A program made the translations under genes and the position numbers. The notes under the pieces were generated by a model. It saw nothing but the letters and a program-made list of their open reading frames with translations, was not told the origin of the DNA and ran no database searches. Of a DNA stretch of 61,205 bases, positions 42,524 to 51,334 are shown piece after piece. How positions within the stretch are numbered: the stretch's first letter is position 1; each line of letters begins with the position of its first letter. The DNA comes from Lachnospiraceae bacterium (GTDB lineage: Bacteria; Bacillota; Clostridia; Lachnospirales; Lachnospiraceae): contig SVEQ01000016.1 in NCBI GenBank assembly GCA_015057325.1, positions 1 through 61,205 on the forward strand. Reading direction: 5' to 3'.

Positions 42524-43243
42524 TTAATCAGGCTGGATTGTGGTAATTACAATCTTATTAAGTTCATATCCTGTATTTCTCGTTATTATATCTTCTATCT
42601 GGGTACGTTGTTTATCGGTAATCTCGGTTATAGGAACAGATACATCTACGCTTTCATCGGAAATATTAACAACTGCATCCGCAAATCCCTTTGCCGCAAG
42701 TTGATTTTCAGCAGCTGTTTCTTTTTCCATTCTTTCTGTCATCGATAACATTTTTGCAACCGCATCCTTCTTTGCATCCTCGGACAGAGACTCATTGTTG
42801 ATTATTTCGAGTAACATTTCCTTTGCCTTTGAACGAGTCTGTTCTCTGTTAAGCTTTGCCTGCGAAAGTGTTACGGAACCGCTTGTAAGTACCGCTTCTC
42901 CAACCGTATCAGAGTCAATCGGATCACCGTTTTCATCAAGACTTGCTTCTGCCATATCTGTATTTTGTGCCGCGTCTTCAGCTTCTTCAACAGTGCCGGG
43001 ATCCTCCAGCGAAGTATCCTCATATGTATCGCCAACCGCAAGTTCATCAGGATTTGCCGAGTCTGTAACAGAAGCACTCACCGTTGAATCGTCCGAATTA
43101 CCGCTTGCTCCTTCACTTTCCATATTCTCTACCGAAGTGTTTAACACCTGTTTATCGCTCGTAAAATTAAGATATCCGGCAACAGCAATCATTATTGCCA
43201 ACGCAGTGATAATAACTTGATTTTTCTTCCAGATTTTTTTCAT
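42524..43243 (-). CDS. spoIIIAH: Stage III sporulation protein SpoIIIAH
   Basis: 239 residues. One N-terminal transmembrane helix (about 10-27), then a long acidic/Ser linker (30-125), then a ring-forming YscJ-like domain (about 130-239) with MLLEIINNESLSEDAKKDA and GFADAVVNISDESVDV. In the mother-cell membrane it pairs with forespore SpoIIQ to form the feeding-tube channel. The linker is longer than in Bacillus. Last gene of the spoIIIA operon. Confidence 0.95.
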   Translation of the reverse strand: MKKIWKKNQVIITALAIMIAVAGYLNFTSDKQVLNTSVENMESEGASGNSDDSTVSASVTDSANPDELAVGDTYEDTSLEDPGTVEEAEDAAQNTDMAEASLDENGDPIDSDTVGEAVLTSGSVTLSQAKLNREQTRSKAKEMLLEIINNESLSEDAKKDAVAKMLSMTERMEKETAAENQLAAKGFADAVVNISDESVDVSVPITEITDKQRTQIEDIITRNTGYELNKIVITTIQPD

Positions 43244-43266
43244 TATATACTTCCTTTCATGATTTA

Positions 43267-43890
43267 TTAATTAGAGCCGTTTTTCAATTTACCCACCACT
43301 ATTTTGTGTGCGTCAATTGAAAACAGCGCGCTTACCGCTTCCTTAATTTTGAGTGCCACTGCCTCATTATTTCCTCCCTCACAAAGCACCACCACGCCCT
43401 CAATATCAGGATAACTTTCCTTAACAACAATAGGCCCGGTATTACCATCCTGCTCGATCAAAACCGTCTGTTGCTCACTTTTTACACTCTCCTTTTTTAC
43501 TTCCTTTCCATCCTCCTTGCCTGTCTCGGACTGACTCTCATAGGGAAGATTCTTGTCTAATATCTTTTGACCGTCATCCTTTAATGTAATCATCACAAAT
43601 ACTCTTCCCGCTCCGTCCATTCCGCCTATGGTTTGTTCTAATTTATTCTCCAAATATGAAAGATATGCATTATTTACATCTTTTTTTGCTTCGGGCTTTG
43701 AATCGATCACAAGTTCATTCTTGCCCTGCGTCTTATTCTGAAGTTTCTTCTTACTATCCGATATGGGCGCAGCAACAAGCAATAAAAAAATTCCAAGAAG
43801 AAAGCATATAACCACTCTCTCCTTTTTCTCTCTATCCAGCTTGCCGACATTTATAAATGATTCCCAAACGCTTTTCTTGTCTTTATTCAT
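43267..43890 (-). CDS. spoIIIAG: Stage III sporulation protein SpoIIIAG
   Basis: 207 residues. N-terminal membrane helix (about 24-43, VVICFLLGIFLLLVAAPI), then a ring-building domain with LSYLENKLEQTIGGMDGAGRVFVMITL-like core and GVVVLCEGGNNEAVALKIKEAVSALFSIDAHKI. Forms a large ring in the SpoIIIA-SpoIIQ secretion-like channel. Overlaps spoIIIAF by 8 bases. Confidence 0.95.
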   Translation of the reverse strand: MNKDKKSVWESFINVGKLDREKKERVVICFLLGIFLLLVAAPISDSKKKLQNKTQGKNELVIDSKPEAKKDVNNAYLSYLENKLEQTIGGMDGAGRVFVMITLKDDGQKILDKNLPYESQSETGKEDGKEVKKESVKSEQQTVLIEQDGNTGPIVVKESYPDIEGVVVLCEGGNNEAVALKIKEAVSALFSIDAHKIVVGKLKNGSN

Positions 43891-44341
43891 AAACTATATC
43901 CACTTCCCTGCCAAACGAATTATAAAGATATGTTTCCAATTCTTCTAATGCATATATTTCCCCATCAAAAGATATTTCTATTCTGTATACTGTTCCATTT
44001 TCATCCGCACGTACATTAAGGCTTTTCACTTTAAAGCCTGCTTGCCTTAAAATGCTTTCCAACTGTATCTTAATTGACTCCTCATAAAGCCTACACCCAC
44101 CCTCGGTCAAACTGCCACCGCTTTGCTCGATAGTTAAATAGTTCTTTATGTAGTCAACATACGTCTTTTCATCAATATCAAGAATAGTCATTACCGGGTT
44201 AAGCATAACCAGAATAAACAACAGTCCCACCACAAGACTTATGTGCTTCTCATAGCTTTTATTAGGGGCTAACAGCAATAAAGTCGATGAAAAGACAGCA
44301 AATAACAATCCGCTTCTAATCCATGAAAATACCTGTTCCAT
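43883..44341 (-). CDS. spoIIIAF: Stage III sporulation protein SpoIIIAF
   Basis: About 152 residues starting at the ATG at 44341 (or 44344), right behind GGAGG; the longer ORF to 44410 overlaps spoIIIAE. Two N-terminal membrane helices (about 5-22 and 32-52, SLVVGLLFILVMLNPVM) then a soluble domain (SIKIQLESILRQAGFKVKSLNVRADENG) with the ring-building fold. Channel component expressed in the mother cell. Confidence 0.92.
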   Translation of the reverse strand: MEQVFSWIRSGLLFAVFSSTLLLLAPNKSYEKHISLVVGLLFILVMLNPVMTILDIDEKTYVDYIKNYLTIEQSGGSLTEGGCRLYEESIKIQLESILRQAGFKVKSLNVRADENGTVYRIEISFDGEIYALEELETYLYNSFGREVDIVYE

Positions 44342-44349
44342 CATGCCTC

Positions 44350-45513
44350 CTATCCGGAATACAGTTTGACATTTGTCGTCATTATAATAATTGCAATCGT
44401 AAGAATACACATCGCAAGCGAGGTAGCAACCGTTTTAAGCATCACTTCAGTCCCACTGCAAGCCCCTTCAAGCCCACTTGTAATACGCGCATCGCTAATC
44501 GGTTGTGTAACAACAAGAATAAGTTTGTAACTGATGTAAAAAGCAAGTATTTTAAGTAACGGCACCGCACCCATAACAATCAACACAAGCACTATCGTTA
44601 CACCGACACAATTCTTGATAAGCACGCCCGCACCAATAATAATATTGCCAACTCCGGAAAGGGCACTACCACCGGGAAGAATCGATATTCCCTTCATCAA
44701 CACATTGTATCTTACATTCTCGCACACAGGGACTATCATGCCCTTTACAACATTTAATCCGACAATAAATGATACCGATATTTTAAGCAGCCATTCTATG
44801 CATTGTTTTATAAGTTCAGACAACTTGGAAAATCTGTCCTTTTTGTTAATCTGATTAAGCAGGACAATCAGAAAATAAATTCTAACTCCGGGTAAAATTA
44901 ATGTAAGAATTAGTTTTTCCATAACGGATAACATGTATATAAATAAAGCATTTACCATATGCGTGGTTGTTATTCCGCTGCAAAACATAAGAGACATTGA
45001 AAAGGCCGGCAGCATACACTCCATAATCTCTCTTATAAAACAAATAGTATCCTCCGCTACGTCATATATAAGAAAAAAAGATTTTATAAGTATTGCCGAA
45101 GCCATAAGATAGGTTATGTAAAAGCCCTGTTCTCCCACAAAACTTGATTTCAAGATCGACGAATAATTATTAAATATCGCAGCAATAACAATGAGAATTA
45201 TAAGCCTTCCCATTAGTTCCCGGTTACTTAACAATTCTCTTGTTATACCATGACAGAAATCTTCAATAGCACTTTTGACTGCACCGTTGACGTCGCCTTG
45301 CAAAAGCAGATGATACACCTTATCAAACGACACCTTACTATCCATCCCATGCTCATTTGCTATATCCTCTAATTGTCTATTGGCATCATCAAAGTCAACT
45401 TCGTTACCCAAGAGTTCATCATAGCTATCTACATAATCAATCTCCTGCGCCTTGCAAACACATTTATTGGATATCAAGATTAACAAAGCAAAAAACAAAG
45501 CAATTCTCTTCAT
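44350..45513 (-). CDS. spoIIIAE: Stage III sporulation protein SpoIIIAE
   Basis: 387 residues. Signal peptide (about 1-21), a short outer domain, then about eight membrane helices (ILIVIAAIFNNYSSI, VGNIIIGAGVLIKNCVGVTIVL and others). SpoIIIAE is the large polytopic, permease-like member of the channel. Ends eight bases before the spoIIIAF start. Confidence 0.95.
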   Translation of the reverse strand: MKRIALFFALLILISNKCVCKAQEIDYVDSYDELLGNEVDFDDANRQLEDIANEHGMDSKVSFDKVYHLLLQGDVNGAVKSAIEDFCHGITRELLSNRELMGRLIILIVIAAIFNNYSSILKSSFVGEQGFYITYLMASAILIKSFFLIYDVAEDTICFIREIMECMLPAFSMSLMFCSGITTTHMVNALFIYMLSVMEKLILTLILPGVRIYFLIVLLNQINKKDRFSKLSELIKQCIEWLLKISVSFIVGLNVVKGMIVPVCENVRYNVLMKGISILPGGSALSGVGNIIIGAGVLIKNCVGVTIVLVLIVMGAVPLLKILAFYISYKLILVVTQPISDARITSGLEGACSGTEVMLKTVATSLAMCILTIAIIIMTTNVKLYSG

Positions 45514-45522
45514 ACAAGACTC

Positions 45523-45906
45523 CTATATAATATTTGTTATAGTATCAACTATCGCAAAAAGAACAGGCATACTTATAATCATCATTGTTATTTTACCGGA
45601 TATTTCCACCTGTCCTGCAACCGCCAAAAAACCGGCTTCCTTGCAAATATTAGATGTAAACTCGCATATATACGAAATACCGACTACTTTAATCAATATT
45701 GAAAGATACCCCGATTGAAGACCAATTCCATCCATTACGTTATTAAGAAAATCGACCACTACACTTAAGCGGTCAAGAATGTATGTAAAAACAAGAATGC
45801 TTACAGCTATCGAAAAATACAGACTAAGCGGGCTTGATATCCCTTTTAAGTTAATTGCCAATATCACTCCAACAAAAACAGCAATTATAAGTTTTAAGAA
45901 TACCAT
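45523..45906 (-). CDS. spoIIIAD: Stage III sporulation protein SpoIIIAD
   Basis: 127 residues from the ATG at 45906, with GGAGGGAG upstream (the ORF to 45948 overlaps spoIIIAC without an RBS). Three or four hydrophobic helices and the family motif YLSILIKVVGISYICEFTSNICKEAG. Small membrane subunit of the feeding channel, follows spoIIIAC by 10 bases. Confidence 0.94.
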   Translation of the reverse strand: MVFLKLIIAVFVGVILAINLKGISSPLSLYFSIAVSILVFTYILDRLSVVVDFLNNVMDGIGLQSGYLSILIKVVGISYICEFTSNICKEAGFLAVAGQVEISGKITMMIISMPVLFAIVDTITNII

Positions 45907-45916
45907 AGACTCCCTC

Positions 45917-46111
45917 CTACAGACCAAACAGTTCCTGCATTGTGGCAAACAAATCCACCATATAAGGAAGAATCCATGTCAACACAACAATAATGCCTGC
46001 CATAGTCACAAAAAAGGCCTGATCATCTCTGCCGGCATGCTTTAATATCTGATTTAGCAGCGCAATAACCACACCCAAAGCGGCTATTTTAATTATCATT
46101 TCAACAGACAT
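45917..46111 (-). CDS. spoIIIAC: Stage III sporulation protein SpoIIIAC
   Basis: 64 residues, two membrane helices, with the family motif LNQILKHAGRDDQAFFVTMAG. Normal length for this very small subunit. Lies 12 bases after spoIIIAB. Confidence 0.95.
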   Translation of the reverse strand: MSVEMIIKIAALGVVIALLNQILKHAGRDDQAFFVTMAGIIVVLTWILPYMVDLFATMQELFGL

Positions 46112-46123
46112 AGCAACACTCCC

Positions 46124-46651
46124 TTAAAACAATACTATAAGCGTCATCAGCCCCACAAACGCGCACAAGGTAATGATGACTTTCTTCTTCTGACTATGTT
46201 CAAGATAAAGTTGTTTCCTTTTTTCCTCCACTTGAATAAGAAAATAGTCAATGGCTTTTTCCTGCACTTCTCTATCCATACAGCCCAGCTTGTCCTTAAG
46301 TTCAAAAAGCCCCTCGATATCCGCAATCGTTAACAAAGAATTATCTATTAGACTTCTTGTACACCTGTCCCATATGTCTCCAAACGTCTCTTCAGGCTCC
46401 TTACTCATACTCTCGTACATCTCATAAAACCATTTATCAAACGGAAAGTCTGTCATTTTAGATAAATGCAAAAAACACTCCGGCAAAGTATCGTTTAGAT
46501 AGTAAAGTTCACTTTTTAACTTAAGCATAATATTATAAAGGCTTTTCATCTGTTCAAGTTCCTTTGTCAATCCCCGATTAATTTCATACGCAAGATATAA
46601 ACTTGCCGCAAGAATCAAAACCGCACCTATAACTTTAACAACTATTTCCAA
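46124..46651 (-). CDS. spoIIIAB: Stage III sporulation protein SpoIIIAB
   Basis: 175 residues. Membrane helices at both ends (about 5-22 and 155-173) and a helical cytoplasmic middle with LKSELYYLNDTLPECF and KLGCMDREVQEKAIDYFL, similar to type II secretion GspF halves. Overlaps spoIIIAA by 10 bases. Confidence 0.94.
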   Translation of the reverse strand: MEIVVKVIGAVLILAASLYLAYEINRGLTKELEQMKSLYNIMLKLKSELYYLNDTLPECFLHLSKMTDFPFDKWFYEMYESMSKEPEETFGDIWDRCTRSLIDNSLLTIADIEGLFELKDKLGCMDREVQEKAIDYFLIQVEEKRKQLYLEHSQKKKVIITLCAFVGLMTLIVLF

Positions 46652-47589
46652 AGCACATTTCCCATTTCATCAAATACACTTTCAATATTACCGGGACCAT
46701 TATCCTTTGAAAGCACAATAAAACGTCTAAACATTTTCTCCTCGACGAGTTTTCTAAGAACCGGCTTATTCTTAATATCCTCAACCGAGTTGCCATGCAC
46801 AGTTGCAATCATCCTGCATCCGCAATTCATGACATAAGCAATGGCATCTATATCTTCTCTTTTGCCTATCTCATCAACCGCAATAACTACAGGCGACATG
46901 CTTCTAATAAGCATTAGCATTCCTTCTGCCTTTGGGCAGCAGTCAAGCACGTCCGTTCTTATTCCGATATCATTTTGCGGAACCCCCATATAAGAAGCAC
47001 CAAGTTCTGAGCGTTCATCAACAACACCAACATTTACTCCCTGTCGATTCTCGTCACCATCAGATAACAAGCGAACAACATCTCGAAGCAATGTGGTCTT
47101 TCCGCATCCCGGTGGTGAAATTATCAAAGTATGATAAATGCTCCCATTCTCGCAAATGAACGGAAGAACTTTGGTGCCGCAGCCTTTCTTTTCATGAGAC
47201 ATTCTTATATTGATAAAGGATATGTGTTTAATACTTTTAACAACACCATTTTCCATTATTACCTTGCCGGCAAGTCCAACTCTATGGCCTCCTTTGACCG
47301 TAATAAAACCCTGTTTGATTTCGTCTTCATAGGCATACAAAGAGTAATTGCTTATATACTCCATAGTTTCCTTAATGTCTCTTGCCTTTATTATGTATGC
47401 CTCTGACTTGTCATCAACAAGTATTCCGTTTCCCGACACAAAATGTTCCCGTCCATCAATAACAACAATAAACGGCTCATCAATTCTTATTCGAAGTTCT
47501 GATAGTTTGTCATAGTCTATCGAAAGCCTTGACACAATCTCACGAAGTTTTGCTGACAAGATTCTAAGTATTTCCTGTTTCCGGCCCAT
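46642..47589 (-). CDS. spoIIIAA: Stage III sporulation protein SpoIIIAA, AAA ATPase
   Basis: 315 residues. Secretion-type ATPase of the SpoIIIA complex. Walker A ISPPGCGKTTLLRDVVR, Walker B VIAVDEIGKREDIDAI, arginine-rich ELGASYMGVPQNDIGIRTDVLD and TVHGNSVEDI. First gene of the eight-gene operon spoIIIAA-AH, read by mother-cell RNA polymerase (sigma-E) in studied species; I did not locate that promoter with confidence in the 47590-47676 gap. Confidence 0.96.
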   Translation of the reverse strand: MGRKQEILRILSAKLREIVSRLSIDYDKLSELRIRIDEPFIVVIDGREHFVSGNGILVDDKSEAYIIKARDIKETMEYISNYSLYAYEDEIKQGFITVKGGHRVGLAGKVIMENGVVKSIKHISFINIRMSHEKKGCGTKVLPFICENGSIYHTLIISPPGCGKTTLLRDVVRLLSDGDENRQGVNVGVVDERSELGASYMGVPQNDIGIRTDVLDCCPKAEGMLMLIRSMSPVVIAVDEIGKREDIDAIAYVMNCGCRMIATVHGNSVEDIKNKPVLRKLVEEKMFRRFIVLSKDNGPGNIESVFDEMGNVLWK

Positions 47590-47676
47590 AACCCGCCCCC
47601 CTTAAAACTTTAGCTCATATTTTAATATATGATTAAATCTTCTAATTATACCTATCAAAAATATTTCCTTACACGC

Positions 47677-47710
47677 AAAAAAACAGGGAGAACATATTAT
47701 GTTCTCCCTG
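47677..47710 (-). terminator. Strong terminator after efp
   Basis: Perfect 12-bp stem CAGGGAGAACAT / ATGTTCTCCCTG (47684-47710) with a 3-base loop, then T7 on the minus strand. It insulates the spoIIIA operon from efp. Confidence 0.93.
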
Positions 47711-47735
47711 TTGGGTATACATTTTAAATATGCAA

Positions 47736-48299
47736 TTATGCTCTTGAAAGATACTCGCCTGTTCTTGTATCGATAGAAATCTTATCACCCTGGTTAACGA
47801 AGAGAGGTACATTAAGTGTAGCACCTGTCTCAACTGTACAAGGCTTTGTTGCACCTGTTGCAGTGTTACCCTTAACGCCAGGCTCACACTCGGTAACCTC
47901 AAGTACAACTGTAATTTCAGGCTCGATAGCAAATACGTTACCTGCATGAGAAACAACCTTAACATTCTCGTTCTCTTTAACGAACTTAAGTGAATCTCCT
48001 ACAACGTCCTTACCAAGGGCGATCTGATCATATGTCTCATTGTCCATGAAATAGTACAAATCACCATCTTCATATAAATACTGCATGTTCTTACGGTCGA
48101 TATGAGCTGTCTCGCACTTCTCTGTAGGACGGAAAGTCTTCTCTACAACACCACCGTTAACGATGTTCTTTAACTTTGTACGAACGAAAGCTGCTCCCTT
48201 ACCAGGTTTAACATGCTGAAACTCAATAATCTGATAGATATTTCCTTCAAACTCGATTGTTACACCATTTCTAAAATCTCCTGCCGAAATAGTAGCCAT
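47736..48299 (-). CDS. efp: Translation elongation factor P
   Basis: 187 residues. Rescues ribosomes stalled on polyproline. Three beta-barrel domains; the domain I tip loop reads KPGKGAAF with Lys34 at the usual modification site; domain III ends with [26 protein letters not shown] precedes the ATG. It has its own promoter and terminator. No epmA/ymfI-type modification gene is visible nearby. Confidence 0.97.
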   Translation of the reverse strand: MATISAGDFRNGVTIEFEGNIYQIIEFQHVKPGKGAAFVRTKLKNIVNGGVVEKTFRPTEKCETAHIDRKNMQYLYEDGDLYYFMDNETYDQIALGKDVVGDSLKFVKENENVKVVSHAGNVFAIEPEITVVLEVTECEPGVKGNTATGATKPCTVETGATLNVPLFVNQGDKISIDTRTGEYLSRA

Positions 48300-48338
48300 T
48301 GATTAATCCTCCTTAAATAGATAAACTCACATATCGCC

Positions 48339-48367
48339 ATTATACATGATGAGTTTTCATTTTTCAA
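48339..48367 (-). promoter_or_regulatory. Promoter of efp
   Basis: -35 TTGAAA (48362-48367), a 17-base spacer and -10 TATAAT (48339-48344). Near-consensus. The -35 lies 9 bases past the stop of the upstream gene. Confidence 0.8.
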
Positions 48368-48375
48368 CAAAAATT

Positions 48376-48981
48376 TTATGCCATCTCATCTCTTATCTGT
48401 TTGACGACTTCTGCTTCTTTACCTGCCCCTTCCGTATAGTTGGTTGCAACAACTATAAGTGTAACATCAAGTTCTAGCGCTGCCTCCATTTTCTCAATGA
48501 ATCCGGTGGAAATACCATAATCCTTTGTCACAAGATATTTGATGTCAAAATCCTTAATCATCGCACAGTTCATATTCTTACTAAAAGGTCCGTACATCCC
48601 GATAAGATGCCTTCCCTTAATTCCGATATCCTCACACGCACTTATAATATCACTGTTTGACATTACTCTTGAATATATTCTTTCCTCAAAGTTATCCAAC
48701 TTAGCATACTCGTATATCTCGAGCGCACCCGTAGTCGTTAAAACATTCCCCTCTGTATCCTTAAGATAATCAACAGCATCCTTGATACTTTCTACAATAA
48801 TAATCTTCTCTCCGGTGTTATTCTTAGAAAGCTCCCCTATTACTGAAAGTTCTCCTCTTGTTGTAAGCTCCTCAATCTTTGCAAGCTCTCCCTTAACCGC
48901 CAACTCTCCTTTGACAGAAAGTCCCGTTCGTGGAATCGCAACAACTCCCTGATTCTGTACTATAAGTTCCTTCTTGTCCAT
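48376..48981 (-). CDS. Half-CbiJ/CobK-like protein with N-terminal hexapeptide repeats
   Basis: 201 residues. From about residue 58 on it matches the second half of precorrin-6A reductase (CbiJ/CobK): VLTTTGALEIYEYA, MYGPFSKNMNCAMIKDFDIKYLVTKDYG, GFIEKMEAALELDVTLIVV. The first CbiJ Rossmann half with its NADPH-binding GGT motif is missing. In its place are about 57 residues including five six-residue repeats (VKGELA, VKGELA, KIEELT, TRGELS, VIGELS). It lies 30 bases after the cbiG-like gene, so the two form a unit. It is unlikely to be an active reductase by itself. Whether it is a decayed or a re-purposed gene cannot be told from sequence, but the frame is open and the RBS-start spacing normal. 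Confidence 0.75.
   Translation of the reverse strand: MDKKELIVQNQGVVAIPRTGLSVKGELAVKGELAKIEELTTRGELSVIGELSKNNTGEKIIIVESIKDAVDYLKDTEGNVLTTTGALEIYEYAKLDNFEERIYSRVMSNSDIISACEDIGIKGRHLIGMYGPFSKNMNCAMIKDFDIKYLVTKDYGISTGFIEKMEAALELDVTLIVVATNYTEGAGKEAEVVKQIRDEMA
48826..48915 (-). repeat. Five 18-bp in-frame repeats in the CbiJ-like gene
   Basis: Codes for residues 23-52, five six-residue units ending in GEL(A/S) or close variants. The first two units are identical at protein level. Likely grown by slippage or selected as a beta-helix-like segment. Confidence 0.75.
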
Positions 48982-49011
48982 TATCCAAAAACCTCCGAAT
49001 TACTTATGCAT

Positions 49012-50043
49012 TTAGAATCTAATCGTAAGCTTCTTAACCGCGGCAGCAATTGATATACCGTTGCTTTCCTGAGTCTTAATAATCAACTTACCACCGTGAC
49101 TTCCTCTAAGCGCACATCTTTCACTCGCATTGTCAACATTAAAATTAGCTCCAACCGTATCTGTATCAGAAAATGTTCCGGCAAGTTCTAACAACGTCTC
49201 ATCCGAATACGTCTGATACTTAACTCCAAGTGATTCCGCAACCTCTGCAATACCCGGTTCCTCATCAAGAGCATGCAACGAGCATATTCTTCCAAGTCTT
49301 GAAACCGGTAAATGATACTTCTCAAGATTAGTAATAAGGAAATGCTCTATGTCGCTCGCCTTTGTTCCCGGAACACATGTAAGTCCGATAATAATATTCT
49401 TTGGAACAAGATGTAATGTATTATTAAACGGATCTGCTAAGAGATCTGTTGAAACAAATATACCTCTTTCCATATTGTCATTACTTAAATTGTCCGGAAC
49501 CTTACCCTCAATGTAGTAATCGCATTTAAAACCAACTGTTTCCCCATACAGAAGTTCATTAGACATCTCCTTGCCTAATACCCCTTCAACAATATACAGA
49601 TGATTCTTTCTTGCAAAAGCCTCAATATTAAATACCGCACCTCTGCCGGCTCCATTGGTTATGATTGGTGTTGCACCAATCTGATCGGACAGGTTGTACG
49701 CAAACTCGTTAGCCGTAAGCATCTGACCGGATAATAAAGAAATAACCGATGAGCCCACTTCATCAATCACAACAACCGCCGGATCGGTTGTCTTGCTTCT
49801 TATAAACGGTGATATCGCTCTAACTGCCGTTTCACACGCACCAATAAAAATAAGGGCATCCGCTTCATAAAACACATTCGCAACAGAAGCTTCCAGCCTA
49901 TGGATTGGCAATTTACCTGCCATAGCTGCAATCTTCTCCGCGGCATATGATGAAACGTTATGCCCTTCTTCTTCCAGACACAATTCGAGTCTGTCACTTA
50001 AAATACAACCCTTGATTGAAAAAGCAAATATACATATATTCAT
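49012..50043 (-). CDS. cbiG: CbiG-like cobalamin biosynthesis protein, altered active-site motif
   Basis: 343 residues from the ATG at 50043 (GGAGGGGTG upstream). CbiG opens the delta-lactone of cobalt-precorrin-5A in anaerobic B12 synthesis. The N-terminal domain shows FIGACETAVRAISPFI and DPAVVVIDEVGSSVISLLSG, the central linker, and the C-terminal domain IIIGLTCVPGTKASDIEHF and GVKYQTYSDETLLEL. The normally conserved SGHLGGAN motif reads SGQMLTAN, so His and both Gly are replaced. With only a half-CbiJ beside it and no other cbi/cob gene in the window, a normal B12 role is uncertain. Confidence 0.85.
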   Translation of the reverse strand: MNICIFAFSIKGCILSDRLELCLEEEGHNVSSYAAEKIAAMAGKLPIHRLEASVANVFYEADALIFIGACETAVRAISPFIRSKTTDPAVVVIDEVGSSVISLLSGQMLTANEFAYNLSDQIGATPIITNGAGRGAVFNIEAFARKNHLYIVEGVLGKEMSNELLYGETVGFKCDYYIEGKVPDNLSNDNMERGIFVSTDLLADPFNNTLHLVPKNIIIGLTCVPGTKASDIEHFLITNLEKYHLPVSRLGRICSLHALDEEPGIAEVAESLGVKYQTYSDETLLELAGTFSDTDTVGANFNVDNASERCALRGSHGGKLIIKTQESNGISIAAAVKKLTIRF

Positions 50044-50084
50044 ATAACACCCCTCCTTCAAGCCCAATTAATAAAACCACTTCT

Positions 50085-50113
50085 ATTATACTACTTTTGG
50101 CTCTCCGAAGAAA
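50085..50113 (-). promoter_or_regulatory. Possible promoter of the cbiG-like gene
   Basis: -10 TATAAT (50085-50090) with weak -35 TTTCTT (50108-50113) at a 17-base spacing. No cobalamin riboswitch fits in the roughly 40-base leader. Confidence 0.5.
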
Positions 50114-50135
50114 GTATTATGTTGTATTTTTGTAA

Positions 50136-51227
50136 TTATTTTTTTGAAATGTACCCCTGCTTTGTAAGTAACTCTGCACAAAGTACAGCACCACCTGCAG
50201 CACCTCTTACTGTATTATGAGAAAGTCCTACAAACTTCCAATCATATACAGAATCCTCACGGATACGTCCAACGGAAATTCCCATTCCGTTCTCAAAATC
50301 AACATCAAGTGCAACCTGAGGACGATTATCCTCTTCCATATACTGAATGAACTGCTTAGGTGCAGAAGGAAGTTCTAACTCCTGAGGAACACCCTTAAAC
50401 TCAACTAACTTCTGAATAAGCTGCTCTTTTGTAGGCTGCTTCTTAAACTTAACAAATACTGCTGCAGTATGTCCGTTTAATACAGGAACTCTTATACACT
50501 GACATGTAATAACAGGACTAGTAGCAGGAACTATCTCACCCTTGCTCTCATCAATGTGTCCCCATATACGAAGAGGCTCTTTCTCAGACTTCTCTTCCTC
50601 ACCGCCGATAAACGGAATGATATTACCAACCATTTCAGGCCAATCCTTAAATGTCTTACCTGCACCTGAGATAGCCTGATAAGTTGTTGCTACAACCTCG
50701 TATGGCTCAAACTCTTTCCATGCTGTAAGAACAGGTGCATAACTCTGAATTGAACAGTTAGGCTTAACTGCAACAAAACCTCTTGTTGTACCAAGACGCT
50801 TCTTCTGGAAATCAATAACCTTCATATGATCAGGATTAATCTCAGGTACTACCATAGGAACATCAGGTGTCCAACGATGTGCTGAGTTATTAGACACAAC
50901 AGGAGTTTCTGTCTTTGCATAAGCCTCCTCAATAGCCTTAATCTCATCCTTTGTCATATCAACAGCTGAGAATACAAAATCAACAGTTGAAGCTACTTCT
51001 TCGACTTCATTTACATTATGTACAATGATATTCTTAACAGCTTCCGGCATTGGTGTATCCATTTTCCAACGGTCGCCAACAGCCTCTTCATACGTCTTGC
51101 CTGCACTACGTGGGCTTGCAGCTATTGTTACAACCTCAAACCATGGATGATTCTCTAACAAAGAAATAAATCTCTGACCTACCATACCTGTACCGCCAAG
51201 GATACCTACTTTCAACTTCTCACTCAT
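50136..51227 (-). CDS. asd: Aspartate-semialdehyde dehydrogenase, archaeal/fungal-type
   Basis: 363 residues from the ATG at 51227 (TTAGGAGAT upstream; the ORF to 51290 is rejected). Reduces aspartyl phosphate to the semialdehyde for Lys, Thr, Met and diaminopimelate. N-terminal GILGGTGMVGQRF, active-site Cys in KPNCSIQSYAP, and TYQAISGAGKTFKDWPEM with RIRVP-like CIRVPVLNGHTAA. Motifs and length follow the archaeal/fungal branch, not the usual Gram-positive Asd. Own promoter. Confidence 0.95.
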   Translation of the reverse strand: MSEKLKVGILGGTGMVGQRFISLLENHPWFEVVTIAASPRSAGKTYEEAVGDRWKMDTPMPEAVKNIIVHNVNEVEEVASTVDFVFSAVDMTKDEIKAIEEAYAKTETPVVSNNSAHRWTPDVPMVVPEINPDHMKVIDFQKKRLGTTRGFVAVKPNCSIQSYAPVLTAWKEFEPYEVVATTYQAISGAGKTFKDWPEMVGNIIPFIGGEEEKSEKEPLRIWGHIDESKGEIVPATSPVITCQCIRVPVLNGHTAAVFVKFKKQPTKEQLIQKLVEFKGVPQELELPSAPKQFIQYMEEDNRPQVALDVDFENGMGISVGRIREDSVYDWKFVGLSHNTVRGAAGGAVLCAELLTKQGYISKK

Positions 51228-51299
51228 GTTATCATCTCCTAATTCGTGACTTGTTATTAAAAGAGCAAAGACTCGTAATCTTCGGCTCAATTATTCTCT

Positions 51300-51328
51300 A
51301 TAATACCCCAAACTCTTCCATTACGCAA
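51300..51328 (-). promoter_or_regulatory. Promoter of asd
   Basis: -35 TTGCGT (51323-51328), a 17-base spacer and -10 TATTAT (51300-51305). It gives a leader of about 65 bases before the start at 51227. Confidence 0.65.
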
Positions 51329-51334
51329 GTTTTT

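Noticed and set aside
50044-50135. Cobalamin riboswitch before the cbiG-like gene
   Set aside because: The gap is too short for that about 200-base structure, and no B12-box motif is seen.
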